From positions 124,001 to 188,000 of the forward strand of contig NZ_JOFJ01000009.1 in assembly GCF_000718255.1 (NCBI RefSeq): DNA of 64,000 nt, given 5' to 3'. The translations under genes were made by a program, and so were the position numbers. The notes beneath the pieces are model-generated. The model did not search any database. It was given only the letters and a program-made list of their open reading frames with translations, and was not told the DNA's origin. The stretch is from Spirillospora albida. GTDB taxonomy: Bacteria; Actinomycetota; Actinomycetes; Streptosporangiales; Streptosporangiaceae. This document shows positions 52,663 to 60,921 of this stretch, piece after piece (the stretch's first letter is position 1; each line of letters starts with the position of its first letter).

Positions 52663-52848
52663 CTAGCTGAAATCGAGCGGGTCCCCGTAGGCGGAGAACC
52701 GCGCGGTCGCGTCGGCGTCGCGCCGGGACGGATCGAGCAGGGACCGCAGAGCCTGCGAGAAGACCGAATTGTCGAGTTCGTCTAAATCGCGGAGTGACAG
52801 ACCGGACACATCAGGCAACTCGCTGCGCAATTCGGTCTGCTGTTCCAT
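52663..52848 (-). CDS. fxsA: FxSxx-COOH-type RiPP precursor peptide (divergent FxsA)
   Basis: 61 residues. The leader (E-L-R-S-E-L-P-D-V-S-G-L-S-L-R-D-L) has the conserved E-L-P-D-x-S-G-x-S-L block of FxsA precursors, and the neighbours fxsT, HExxH and fxsB confirm the assignment. The core, however, ends F51-S-A-Y54-G-D56-P-L-D-F60-S61 and lacks a terminal F-x-S-x-x. Possible three-residue cyclophane sites are F-S-A and Y-G-D. Read on the minus strand and divergent from fxsT. GGAG lies four bases before its ATG. Confidence 0.8.
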   Translation of the reverse strand: MEQQTELRSELPDVSGLSLRDLDELDNSVFSQALRSLLDPSRRDADATARFSAYGDPLDFS

Positions 52849-53166
52849 GTCGCTCCGCTCCGTGCCCTCGGGTCGAGGGGTATGTCATGGGGTATTCGGA
52901 CGCATGGTACATGCGGAACGGTCGGTGCTCAAAGTGGCGGGAGGTGTGTCTGACCTGGCGGGACGAAATCGTAATGAGTTCGAGAGGAAATTCCTTTGTC
53001 TCCTTTCGGGTTCGGGAGGGATCTTCTATGCTCAAGGTGTCGGCGAGTCCTTGTTTCTCCCGTCCGGGAGCCGAGATAGGGCATGACCGAATACGGGTGC
53101 GCCGTTGACCCGCGTCGGCACGCTGATCAGTCTTTGGGGCAGTCGCCAGAACGTGGAGGCAGGCTC
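52849..53166. other. 318-bp divergent promoter region between fxsA and fxsT
   Basis: Less GC-rich than its surroundings. It holds an inverted repeat GCATG-GTA-CATGC at 52902-52914, which overlaps a TACCAT box on the fxsA strand, and TATGCT at 53027-53032 as a -10 candidate for fxsT. Short open frames here have poor codon bias and are not called. Confidence 0.45.
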
Positions 53167-55701
53167 GTGGCCGGTGCGCAGTCGATGGGCGGGAGGCGGC
53201 GGCACGCGGCGCCCCAGATCTGGGGCCGGGTCCCCCCGCGGAACAAGAACTTCACGGGCCGCGAGGAGCTGCTCGGGCTCCTGCGCGCGGGCATCGCCGA
53301 CGAGGTCACGGCCGTGCTCCCGCACGCGCTGCACGGCTTCGGCGGGGTCGGGAAGACCCAGATGGCGATCGAGTACGCGCACCGCTTCCGCGACGAGTAC
53401 GACCTGGTCTGGTGGATCTCCGCCGACCAGCCCGTCCTCGTCCGGTCCGCGCTGGCCGCGCTCGCCCCGCACCTCGGCCTGCCGCCGGCCACCGCGACCG
53501 GGGTCGAGGAGGCCGCCGGCGCCGTCCTGGACGCGCTACGGCGAGGCGAGCCCTACAGCCGCTGGCTGCTGGTCTTCGACAACGCCGACGACCCCGAGGG
53601 GATCATGGAGACGATCCCCTCCCAGGGGCCGGGCGACGTCCTGATCACCTCCCGGAACCACCGCTGGGAGGGGGTCGTCGAGGCGCTGCCCGTCGACGTC
53701 TTCACCCGCGAGGAGAGCGTCGCCTTCCTCGGCAAGCGCGTCCCGGCGTCGATCCCCGCGCGGGACGCCGACCGCCTCGCCGACGCGCTCGGGGACCTGC
53801 CGCTGGCCCTCGAGCAGGCCGCCGCGCTCCAGGCGGAGACCGGTATCGCGGTCGACGAGTACCTGCGCCTCCTGAAGGACCGCACCACCCAGCTGCTCGA
53901 CGTGGGCAAGCCCTCGGAGTACCCCGTCTCGATGACCGCCGCCTGGGACCTGTCGGTCAGCAGCCTCAGCAACCGCATGCCCGAGGCGGTCGAGCTGCTG
54001 CGCTGCTGCGCGTTCTTCGGGCCCGAGCCGATCCCGCGCGAGGTCTTCAGCCAGCGCGTCGACGGGCTGCGCCCGCAGCTCGCCAGGCTCCTTGAGGACC
54101 CGATCGCCCTCAGCCGCGCGGTGGGGGAGCTCGGGCGGTACGCGCTCGCCCGGATCGACTCCGTCAGCCGGACGATCCAGGTGCACCGGCTGATCCAGGC
54201 GCTCGTCCGGGACGAGCTGGAGCCCGGCGCCGAGGCCGAGTACCGGACGGACGTGCACCGCCTGCTGATCGGCCTGCGGCTCCAGAACCCCGAGGAGACG
54301 ATCAACTGGCCCCGGTACGGCGACTACATCGCGCACGTGGTGCCGTCCGAGGTGCAAAAGAGCACCGCGCCCGACGTCCGCGCCTTCGCGCTGGACATGG
54401 CCCGCTTCCTCTACGTCTCCGGCGACGGCTTCGCGAGCGAGTTCGTCCGGCACCTGATCGAGCGGTGGGAGAAGGACTCCGGCCCCGAGGAGCCGGACGT
54501 CCTGCGGGCCTACCGGGAGCAGGGCTACATCCTGCGCATGGTGGGCAGGTACAACGAGGCCTACGAGCTGAACCAGGCGACGCTGAGCAGGATGCACGCC
54601 GCCGGCATGGAGGACGCCGACGTCCTGCTGGTCGTCAACAGCATCGGTGCCGACCTGAGGGCCCGCGGCGACTTCGCCGAGGCGCTGGCCCACGACAAGG
54701 AGTCCGTGCGGCGGCACCACGAGGCGTTCGGGCCGGACGACCCGAGGACGCTGCGCGCCACCAACAACCTCGCCCTCGACCACAGCCTCACGAGCGACTT
54801 CACCCGGGCCAGGGAGACGCACATGCGCGCCCTGCTCGGTCAGCGGGACGCGCCCGCCGGGGTGGGCGCGGCGTTCATCCTCAACGCGTGGAACGGCCTC
54901 GCGCGCGCGGTGCGGCTCGGCGGCGACTACGCCGAGGCGTGCGACGTCGGGCAGGACGCGCTCGCCTACGGCAAGGCGCATCTCAGCATCGAGCACCCGG
55001 CGGTCCTGCAGACCTCGAAGGACCTCGCGATCGCCCTGCGGCGGGCCGGTGACCTGACCCAGGCGACCGAGATGTGCGCCGACGTGCACGCCCGCTGCGT
55101 CAAGCTCTACGACCTGGACCATCCGGACACCCTCGCCGCCGCGATGTCGCTGGCCAACCTGTGGCGCAACATCGGCCAGGAGCGGGAGGCGCTCGAACTC
55201 GCGGCCGACACCGTCCGGCGGTACCCGCGCATCTACGGGGAGAGGCACCCGTACCACCTCGCCTGCATGGGCAACCTGGCGGTCCTGCACCGGGTCACCG
55301 GCGACGTCGCCGAGGCCCGTGCGGTGAACGAGACCGCGCTGGAGCAGCTGCGGGTGCGGGTCGGGCTCGACCACCACTACTACCTGACCGTGGCCGCGAA
55401 CCTCGCCAGCGACCTCGCCGCGCTCGGCGACCTCGAGTCGGCGATCGCGATCGGAAGGGACGCCTTCACGCGCATCACGAACCTCATGGGGCCCGACCAC
55501 CCCATGACGCTGGTCTGCGCCGGCAACCTGTCGGCCGATCTCGCCGGGCTCGGGACGGACGAGGCCCGCGAGGAGGCGGCGCGCCTCCACGACGACACGG
55601 CGGAGCGCTACACGCGGCGGCTCCCGGCCGACCATCCGGACGTCCGCGTGTTCCAGCAGGGACGCCATCTGGACTGCGACTTCGACCCGCCGCCGATCTA
55701 G
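53167..55701 (+). CDS. fxsT: FxSxx-COOH system NB-ARC/TPR protein FxsT
   Basis: 844 residues. The N-terminal P-Q-I-W-G-R-V-P-P-R-N-K-N-F-T-G-R-E is typical of FxsT. The NB-ARC NTPase has Walker A G-F-G-G-V-G-K-T (57-64), Walker B W-L-L-V-F-D-N-A-D-D, the L-I-T-S-R-N sensor and L-P-L-A-L-E. About ten TPR units of NPHAR type fill residues 430-830, ending C-D-F-D-P-P-P-I. It is an NLR-like switch tied to FxsA loci. I start at GTG 53167 (GGAGG seven bases upstream); ATG 53083 would add 28 residues but has a weak site. The 3' end overlaps the HExxH gene by four bases, tail to tail. Confidence 0.88.
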   Translation: MAGAQSMGGRRRHAAPQIWGRVPPRNKNFTGREELLGLLRAGIADEVTAVLPHALHGFGGVGKTQMAIEYAHRFRDEYDLVWWISADQPVLVRSALAALAPHLGLPPATATGVEEAAGAVLDALRRGEPYSRWLLVFDNADDPEGIMETIPSQGPGDVLITSRNHRWEGVVEALPVDVFTREESVAFLGKRVPASIPARDADRLADALGDLPLALEQAAALQAETGIAVDEYLRLLKDRTTQLLDVGKPSEYPVSMTAAWDLSVSSLSNRMPEAVELLRCCAFFGPEPIPREVFSQRVDGLRPQLARLLEDPIALSRAVGELGRYALARIDSVSRTIQVHRLIQALVRDELEPGAEAEYRTDVHRLLIGLRLQNPEETINWPRYGDYIAHVVPSEVQKSTAPDVRAFALDMARFLYVSGDGFASEFVRHLIERWEKDSGPEEPDVLRAYREQGYILRMVGRYNEAYELNQATLSRMHAAGMEDADVLLVVNSIGADLRARGDFAEALAHDKESVRRHHEAFGPDDPRTLRATNNLALDHSLTSDFTRARETHMRALLGQRDAPAGVGAAFILNAWNGLARAVRLGGDYAEACDVGQDALAYGKAHLSIEHPAVLQTSKDLAIALRRAGDLTQATEMCADVHARCVKLYDLDHPDTLAAAMSLANLWRNIGQEREALELAADTVRRYPRIYGERHPYHLACMGNLAVLHRVTGDVAEARAVNETALEQLRVRVGLDHHYYLTVAANLASDLAALGDLESAIAIGRDAFTRITNLMGPDHPMTLVCAGNLSADLAGLGTDEAREEAARLHDDTAERYTRRLPADHPDVRVFQQGRHLDCDFDPPPI

Positions 55702-57101
55702 CCGGGGGCCGCCGTGCCCGGTCCGGCGGGCTCCGAGCCACCGGGCCGCGCCCCATGTAGGAGGCGCCAGCGCGCCAGATGCCGTCCGGCGCTGTCCCCG
55801 GCGAGGTCGCGGGCCGCGGCGGGGATCTCGTCGCCGCTCATGGCGTCCATGACGCGGGCCATCTCGGCGGTGAAGAGCTCGCCCGCCCGGGTGAGCCGGC
55901 CGCTCGCCCGCAGCGTCCCGATCGCCTCCCGTGTGCCGTCCCGCCAGTGGGCGAACTCGGTGTCCGCCCGGAGGGCGAGTTGCCCGGGGTGGTCCTGGGT
56001 GCGCTCCGTCCGCCAGAAGGCGGCGATGGCCATGTGGGCGTACGCGCCGTGCAGCAGGCCGGCCAGTGGGCGCGGGTCCTCCCGCCAGGGCGCGTAGTAG
56101 AGGCCGCCGTCGTCCGGCAGGGTCAGCGGCATGAGGTCGATCAGTGCGCTGAGCTTGGCGTGCTGCACCTCGTGCGCGAGCGTGACCGCGAACGAGAACG
56201 GTTCGGTCGGGGCCGACATGCCGATGTTGCCGAACGCCAGCTTCGAGGTGGCGCTGGTGCTCTCGCCGCCTGGCGCCCGCAGCGGCGTGACCACGGCGAG
56301 TGTGCCGAGGACGTCCGCGACGACCGCCGGATGCCGCTCGACCAGCACCCGCCACGTCCGCTGGAGCATCGCGCCCCACTCGGCCGGCTCCGCGCCGGTC
56401 AGCGGGCGCTCGGACCACCGGGCGCCGGGCATCCGGTGCGGGTCGTGGTCGTCCAGGACGAAACCCGCTCGGACGCCGCGGTGCTCGGCGGTCAGCCACC
56501 GCAGGGCCTCCCAGCCCGGCTCGCCGGGGTCGCTTTCGCGGCCGGCCCGCTCCGTCCCTCCGGGCAGGGTGATCCGGTGCCGTCCGGCGGTGATCTCGGC
56601 CCCGCCCGGCCCGGACCGGACGACCGCGAACCCGTCCGCGCCCGGCACGGCGGCGCGGCCCAGCGACGGGAGGGTCACCCCGCCCGCGACGATCGGCACC
56701 TCGATCGTCGCGGACCGCCGGCTCCGGACCGCCGCGGCGGCCGCGACCGCCGCCAGCTCGACCGGATCGGCCGGGGATCCCACCGGTGGCTGGCCGGTCA
56801 GCGCGTACAGGGCGCGTGTGACCCAGGAACCGACGGTCGGGTAGCGGACGACGGCCTCGGCCGCCTCCGGAGCCTCCCGCTGAATGCCGGCGAGGAGCGC
56901 GTAGGCGCGCCGGATGCGGCCCGCGTGCTCGTGCCCGCACTCCTCCGCCAGGCGGGGGACGCCCTGCAGGAGCAGCAGCCGCCTGCTGTACTGCGCGTCG
57001 TGCAGATGCCCGGCCGCGACGGCGCCTCCGCCGCCGCGGGCCAGGTCGAGGAAGACGTCGGCGGGCAGGGAGTGCCGTGCCAGAGCCTGGTCCGCGGCCA
57101 T
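55698..57101 (-). CDS. HExxH-motif RiPP modification protein
   Basis: 467 residues. The metal-binding helix H-E-V-Q-H (310-314) is followed by L-L-H-G-A-Y-A-H (349-356), where a third ligand probably lies. The protein matches the HExxH putative peptide-modification family that accompanies FxsB, not known proteases. From memory, some members of this family have been reported as 2OG-Fe(II) hydroxylases of cyclophane peptides; I cannot confirm that here. The start lies 18 bp after the fxsB stop, on the same strand, so fxsB and this gene form an operon. Confidence 0.82.
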   Translation of the reverse strand: MAADQALARHSLPADVFLDLARGGGGAVAAGHLHDAQYSRRLLLLQGVPRLAEECGHEHAGRIRRAYALLAGIQREAPEAAEAVVRYPTVGSWVTRALYALTGQPPVGSPADPVELAAVAAAAAVRSRRSATIEVPIVAGGVTLPSLGRAAVPGADGFAVVRSGPGGAEITAGRHRITLPGGTERAGRESDPGEPGWEALRWLTAEHRGVRAGFVLDDHDPHRMPGARWSERPLTGAEPAEWGAMLQRTWRVLVERHPAVVADVLGTLAVVTPLRAPGGESTSATSKLAFGNIGMSAPTEPFSFAVTLAHEVQHAKLSALIDLMPLTLPDDGGLYYAPWREDPRPLAGLLHGAYAHMAIAAFWRTERTQDHPGQLALRADTEFAHWRDGTREAIGTLRASGRLTRAGELFTAEMARVMDAMSGDEIPAAARDLAGDSAGRHLARWRLLHGARPGGSEPAGPGTAAPG

Positions 57102-57119
57102 GTCCCGGTCGTCGCCCTT

Positions 57120-58424
57120 CTAGGAGTCGTCCGGGTTCCCCACCGGCCGCCCGCGCTCCCGCACGGCGGCCACATCGTCGTTCAGCGTGCGCCGGATGTG
57201 GTCGATGAGGCGGTAGAGGTCGGGGCAGTAGACGCTGGGATTGAGGAACCCCGTCCCCGAACGGTAGCGGTGGGGGTACAGGCCCGCACCGCAGACGCGC
57301 CCGAGATCGCAGGACGCGCAAGTGGGGGCCAGCGCCCGCGCCCCGATCTGGCGCGCCACGATCGGGGGCAGCAGCTGCGCGTCGTCGAACGCGTCCCGGC
57401 TGACGTGCAGCGACGTCCCCGCCGCGCCGTCGTAGGCGGACTTGAGGCTGTCGATCTGCTCGATGCCGCCGTCGGTCTCGACGACGAGCAGCGCGACCGC
57501 CGAGAGCCCCACCGACTCGGTCCTGGACGGGCGGCCGAGCAGCAGCCGCATGATCTCGGTGAACAGCCGGATCCGGGTCTCCTGCACGGGCGCCCGGTAC
57601 CAGCGGTCGAAGATCGCGATGAGCCAGTCGGCGTAGGGGGTGTCGGCGCTGTCGGGCTTGCGGCCGGGGGGCGGGGCGTCCCACGTGCCGTGCGGCAGGA
57701 GCATGTCGATCGTGGGCGGCGCGAAGTCGAGCAGCGCCTCGTACGTGCGGATCGGGTCGTTGTCCACGTCGATCGTGCACAGCAGCCCGCCGAACAGGTG
57801 CCGGAACCCCGGGGCGGTGAGCCGCTCCAGCCCGGCGAGGACGCGGTCGTGACTGCTCTGCCCGGCCGGGCCGCGGCGGTGCCTGTCGCTCGCCTCGCGG
57901 TCGCCGTCGAGGCTGACGCTGACCAGCACGTCCAGCTCGTCGAACAGCTCCAGGAACGGCTGGGCGAGCAGGACGCCGTTGGTCTGCACCCGCGCGTCGA
58001 CGGTGACGTCCGGGCCGACCGCCGAGCGGACCTCGGTGACGGCGTACCGGAGGTGGTCGGGGCCGGCGAGCAGCGGCTCGCCGCCGTGCAGGATCAGTTC
58101 GACGCGGTTGAGCCGGTTGAGCCGCACGTGCTCGGCGATCCGCCGCGCGACCCTGGCGATCGTGGGCCGGGCCATCCGGCGCGGCTGCCGCTGCCACCCC
58201 TGGTCGGCCATCTCGTACATGTAGCAGTAGGCGCAGGACAGGTTGCAGCGGCTGTGGATCTTGAGGACGAACTGCTGGAACGGGGTGGGCCGCCAACCGC
58301 CTTCGAGGAGCGCGCGGACGTCGAGGTCGAGCGGCCATTCGACCTCGGCCCCCGGCTCCGTCCGCCCGGCTCCCGGCCCTGCGTGACCGGCCCCCGGCCC
58401 CGTGTGCCCGGCCGTCGTACCCAT
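57120..58424 (-). CDS. fxsB: FxsB-type radical SAM/SPASM cyclophane maturase
   Basis: 434 residues. The radical SAM cluster is C60-x3-C64-x2-C67 (C-N-L-S-C-A-Y-C). The SPASM domain at the C-terminus has C369, C372, C378 and C400 for auxiliary clusters (C-A-S-C-D-L-G-R-V-C). FxsB enzymes join an aromatic side chain to the beta-carbon of the residue two places later in FxsA. The start is ATG 58424 with CAGGAG nine bases before it; a longer frame upstream adds only low-complexity residues. Gly/Pro/His repeats at residues 3-22 are unusual. Confidence 0.88.
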   Translation of the reverse strand: MGTTAGHTGPGAGHAGPGAGRTEPGAEVEWPLDLDVRALLEGGWRPTPFQQFVLKIHSRCNLSCAYCYMYEMADQGWQRQPRRMARPTIARVARRIAEHVRLNRLNRVELILHGGEPLLAGPDHLRYAVTEVRSAVGPDVTVDARVQTNGVLLAQPFLELFDELDVLVSVSLDGDREASDRHRRGPAGQSSHDRVLAGLERLTAPGFRHLFGGLLCTIDVDNDPIRTYEALLDFAPPTIDMLLPHGTWDAPPPGRKPDSADTPYADWLIAIFDRWYRAPVQETRIRLFTEIMRLLLGRPSRTESVGLSAVALLVVETDGGIEQIDSLKSAYDGAAGTSLHVSRDAFDDAQLLPPIVARQIGARALAPTCASCDLGRVCGAGLYPHRYRSGTGFLNPSVYCPDLYRLIDHIRRTLNDDVAAVRERGRPVGNPDDS

Positions 58425-58503
58425 CCCTACCAACTCCTGGCGAGATCCGAGCGTGGCCCGACCGCGGCGGGGCCGGCCGGACCCGCCGTGTCGCCCGGCG
58501 ACT

Positions 58504-59312
58504 CTACAGCCTGCGCGCGACGCGGCGCGGGAGTCCGGTGAAGATGTCACATGGCGAGGTCACGCGGGGGAGGCGAGCCGCCCGGGCGGCGTGGTCGACC
58601 GCCGCGCGCACCGGCACGAGGCGGCCGGTCGTGCCGCCGACCCGGCCCGTGCGGGCGGCGCCCGTCCGGTCGAGCCCGGCTCCGATCTCCGCGAAGGGGC
58701 CGTCGTCGAGTTCCACGTCCTTGAACTCGCGTTCCCTGGTCGTGCCGTCCACCGAGAGGAGGCAGCGGTAGGTGCGCAGGGCGCGGGCGACGCGGTACTC
58801 GGCCAGGTGGAAGGCTGTGCAGGCGGCGTAGCCGACGCCGAGGTGCAGGATCGCGGCCTCTGCCCCGTACAGAGCCCCCAGGGGGAGCGCTCGCCGAGCA
58901 GGCAGTCCAGGTCGTGGACGGCCGTGTGCTCGGCGGCGCGGGGGCCGAGGGCGGCGAAGGACGTCAGGGGGTGGGCGCTGCGGGTCGCTCCCGGGCGGGT
59001 CCGGACGTGCTCCGCGAACGCGCCCATCCCGGTCGAGGGGGTCGAGGCCGGCTCGAAGCCCGGGAGGGCCGCGCGGAACCTGGCGCGGCCGTCCGCGTCG
59101 AGGTGGGCGGTGGCGTCCCGGAACGCCCGGGACGTGGGGGAGCTCAGCGGCGTCTGGGCGGGTACCACGATCGTGCCCGTGCCGCCGGTGGCGTCCTGGA
59201 GGGCGCGGAGGAGGTCGTCCGGGCCGGCGCCGAGGCGCCGCAGCGAGCTGTGGACGAGCAGGGTCCGGCCCGGGTCGACCCCGAGGGCCCGGAGTTCCGC
59301 GGCGAGTCTCAT
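58504..59312 (-). pseudogene. AAC(3)-family N-acetyltransferase gene with a -1 frameshift
   Basis: The first part, from ATG 59312, reads V-H-S-S-L-R-R-L-G and H-P-L-T-S-F-A-A-L-G as in AAC(3) enzymes, up to L-L-G-E-R-S-P-W-G (about 58880). The frame then becomes nonsense, while another frame continues A-L-Y-G-A-E-A-A-I-L-H-L-G-V-G-Y and H-L-A-E-Y-R to the stop at 58504. One missing base near 58871-58878 explains both halves (family W-G-L-L-Y). It is the first gene in the direction of fxsB, 79 bp before it. It may be a sequencing error, a recent mutation or programmed frameshift. Confidence 0.8.
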
Positions 59313-59388
59313 GGGTCACCGAGTCACCCATGGCCGCCCGCCGCCGTCAACGACCGGCGGACGGGTGTCGGAAGGCGGCCGGGTCCGG

Positions 59389-59880
59389 TCAGGGGACGTG
59401 GGGGGCGGCCCGGGGGAAGTGGGAGGCGAGGAGGTCGGGGGACTCCTCGCGGCCGTCCAGGACGCGGTTGGTGCGGTTCGTCGCGGTCCAGCCGGACTCC
59501 GTGCGGGCCAGGGTCCAGTGGTTGGCGGTGGCGCGGCGCAGGGTGAAGCCGTCCGGAGTGTTGACGATCATCATGGTGTAGCCGACCGCGGTGGCGGTGT
59601 CGCCGGTGACCGTGACGTGCGGGGGGCCGACGACGTGAGCGCAGCCGCCGGCGATCCAGCGCTGGTGGGGGGTGGAGCGGACCATCGCCTCGATCTCCGG
59701 GCGGCCCGTCATCATGATCTCGTCCACGTCGTAGACGCCGTCCTCGGACCAGAGCGCGGCCACCTCGGCGGCGCGGCCGCTGTCGACCAGGGGGCCGTAG
59801 GAGAGGATCAGGCGGGTGATCGCCCGCTCGTCCTCCAGGGCGCGGACGCGGGACTCCAGCGCCGCCAGGCGGTCGTTCAC
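59389..59880 (-). CDS. SnoaL-like / NTF2-fold protein
   Basis: 163 residues. The cone-shaped alpha+beta fold is suggested by R-A-I-T-R-L-I-L-S-Y-G-P-L-V-D-S-G and A-A-L-W-S-E-D-G-V-Y-D-V. The GTG start overlaps the LLM stop by four bases (GTGA), so the two are translated together. Members include polyketide cyclases, steroid isomerases and hydratases, and in steroid-degrading actinomycetes they often accompany ring-degrading enzymes. Confidence 0.8.
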   Translation of the reverse strand: MNDRLAALESRVRALEDERAITRLILSYGPLVDSGRAAEVAALWSEDGVYDVDEIMMTGRPEIEAMVRSTPHQRWIAGGCAHVVGPPHVTVTGDTATAVGYTMMIVNTPDGFTLRRATANHWTLARTESGWTATNRTNRVLDGREESPDLLASHFPRAAPHVP

Positions 59881-60749
59881 GGCTTCTCTCCCCAGGTCAG
59901 GACGTCGGTGTCGAGGTCGCGGAGAGCCTCGAGCTGCTCGCGGTAATGGGCGGGGGAGGCCGACTCCAGCCGGACGCCCGCGATGGTCGCGCCGGCGTCG
60001 CGGAGGCGGGTCAGTGCCTTGACCGCACCGTCGGGGTCGCCGATGGGGTCCAGGGCACGGGACGGGGCGAGCACCACGTCGAAGCCGGGCGGGACGTCGG
60101 CCGACGCGAGCATCGCGGCCAGGGCGTCCAGGGGGAGGCCGAAGGGGACCCAGCCGTCGGCGGTCAGGGCGCGGCGGAGGGAGCGGGCGGTGCGGCCGCC
60201 GATCCAGAACGGGACGCGGGGCTGGACGGCGTGCGGCTCGACCACCATGCCCGAGAAGGAGTAGTGCGGCCCCTGGTAGGAGGGGACGCGGACGCCCAGG
60301 GAGGCCCGCAGCGCGGCAAGGGCGTCGTCGGCGATGGCGCCGCGGTCCGCGAAGGGCGCGCCGAGCAGGTCGAACTCCTCCTCCAGGCTGCCCACGCCGA
60401 AGCCCAGGACGAGGCGGCCGCCGCTGACCCGGTCGAGGGTGCCGTAGCGCTTCGCGATCGCCAGGGGGTGGTGGTAGCCGAGGACGAGGACCTGGGTGGC
60501 GAGCCGGATCCGGGCGGTGCGGGCGGCGAGGTAGCCGAAGGTGGCGAGCGGGTCCCAGTAGACGGCGCCGCGCCCGGCGGCGGTCTCCTCGGGGACGGCG
60601 ACGTGCTCGCTGCAGGTCAGGTGGTGGTAGCCGAGCCGGTCGGCGTCCTCGGCGACGGCGCCGATCTCCTCGATGCCGGCGTCCGGTTCCCAGGGCGCGG
60701 GGCCGGGCGGCGGCTGGGCCACTACGGGCGTGACGATCCCGACGCGCAT
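59877..60749 (-). CDS. LLM-class F420-dependent oxidoreductase
   Basis: 290 residues in the luciferase-like monooxygenase fold: start M-R-V-G-I-V-T, E-H-V-A-V-P, A-T-Q-V-L-V-L-G-Y-H-H-P and R-L-V-L-G-F-G-V-G fit F420-binding members. It reduces or oxidises an unknown carbonyl or double-bond substrate with F420. It is the first gene of a two-gene unit with the SnoaL-like protein and is divergent from the IclR gene. GAGAGGTG is eight bases before the ATG. Confidence 0.87.
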   Translation of the reverse strand: MRVGIVTPVVAQPPPGPAPWEPDAGIEEIGAVAEDADRLGYHHLTCSEHVAVPEETAAGRGAVYWDPLATFGYLAARTARIRLATQVLVLGYHHPLAIAKRYGTLDRVSGGRLVLGFGVGSLEEEFDLLGAPFADRGAIADDALAALRASLGVRVPSYQGPHYSFSGMVVEPHAVQPRVPFWIGGRTARSLRRALTADGWVPFGLPLDALAAMLASADVPPGFDVVLAPSRALDPIGDPDGAVKALTRLRDAGATIAGVRLESASPAHYREQLEALRDLDTDVLTWGEKP

Positions 60750-60921
60750 CGCTGATCACCTCTCAACAGGAAAACGTTCTACTTGGTCGCCCGACGGCGC
60801 CAGACGGCTCATGGGGCGGGTGAGGCTCGCCTGACCAGCCACTATTGCAGGTCTTTCGTTCCGTCGTCACGCTTGCTACAGTCCAAAGAACAAGAATTCA
60901 TTTCAGTCGATTGGAGATGTG

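Noticed and set aside
53536..58338. A 1,600-codon open frame on the minus strand
   Set aside because: It lies across fxsT (antisense), the HExxH gene and fxsB in a different frame and is mostly Arg/Pro/Ala/Gly-rich. Long open antisense frames are expected at this GC content, and the real genes have family motifs.
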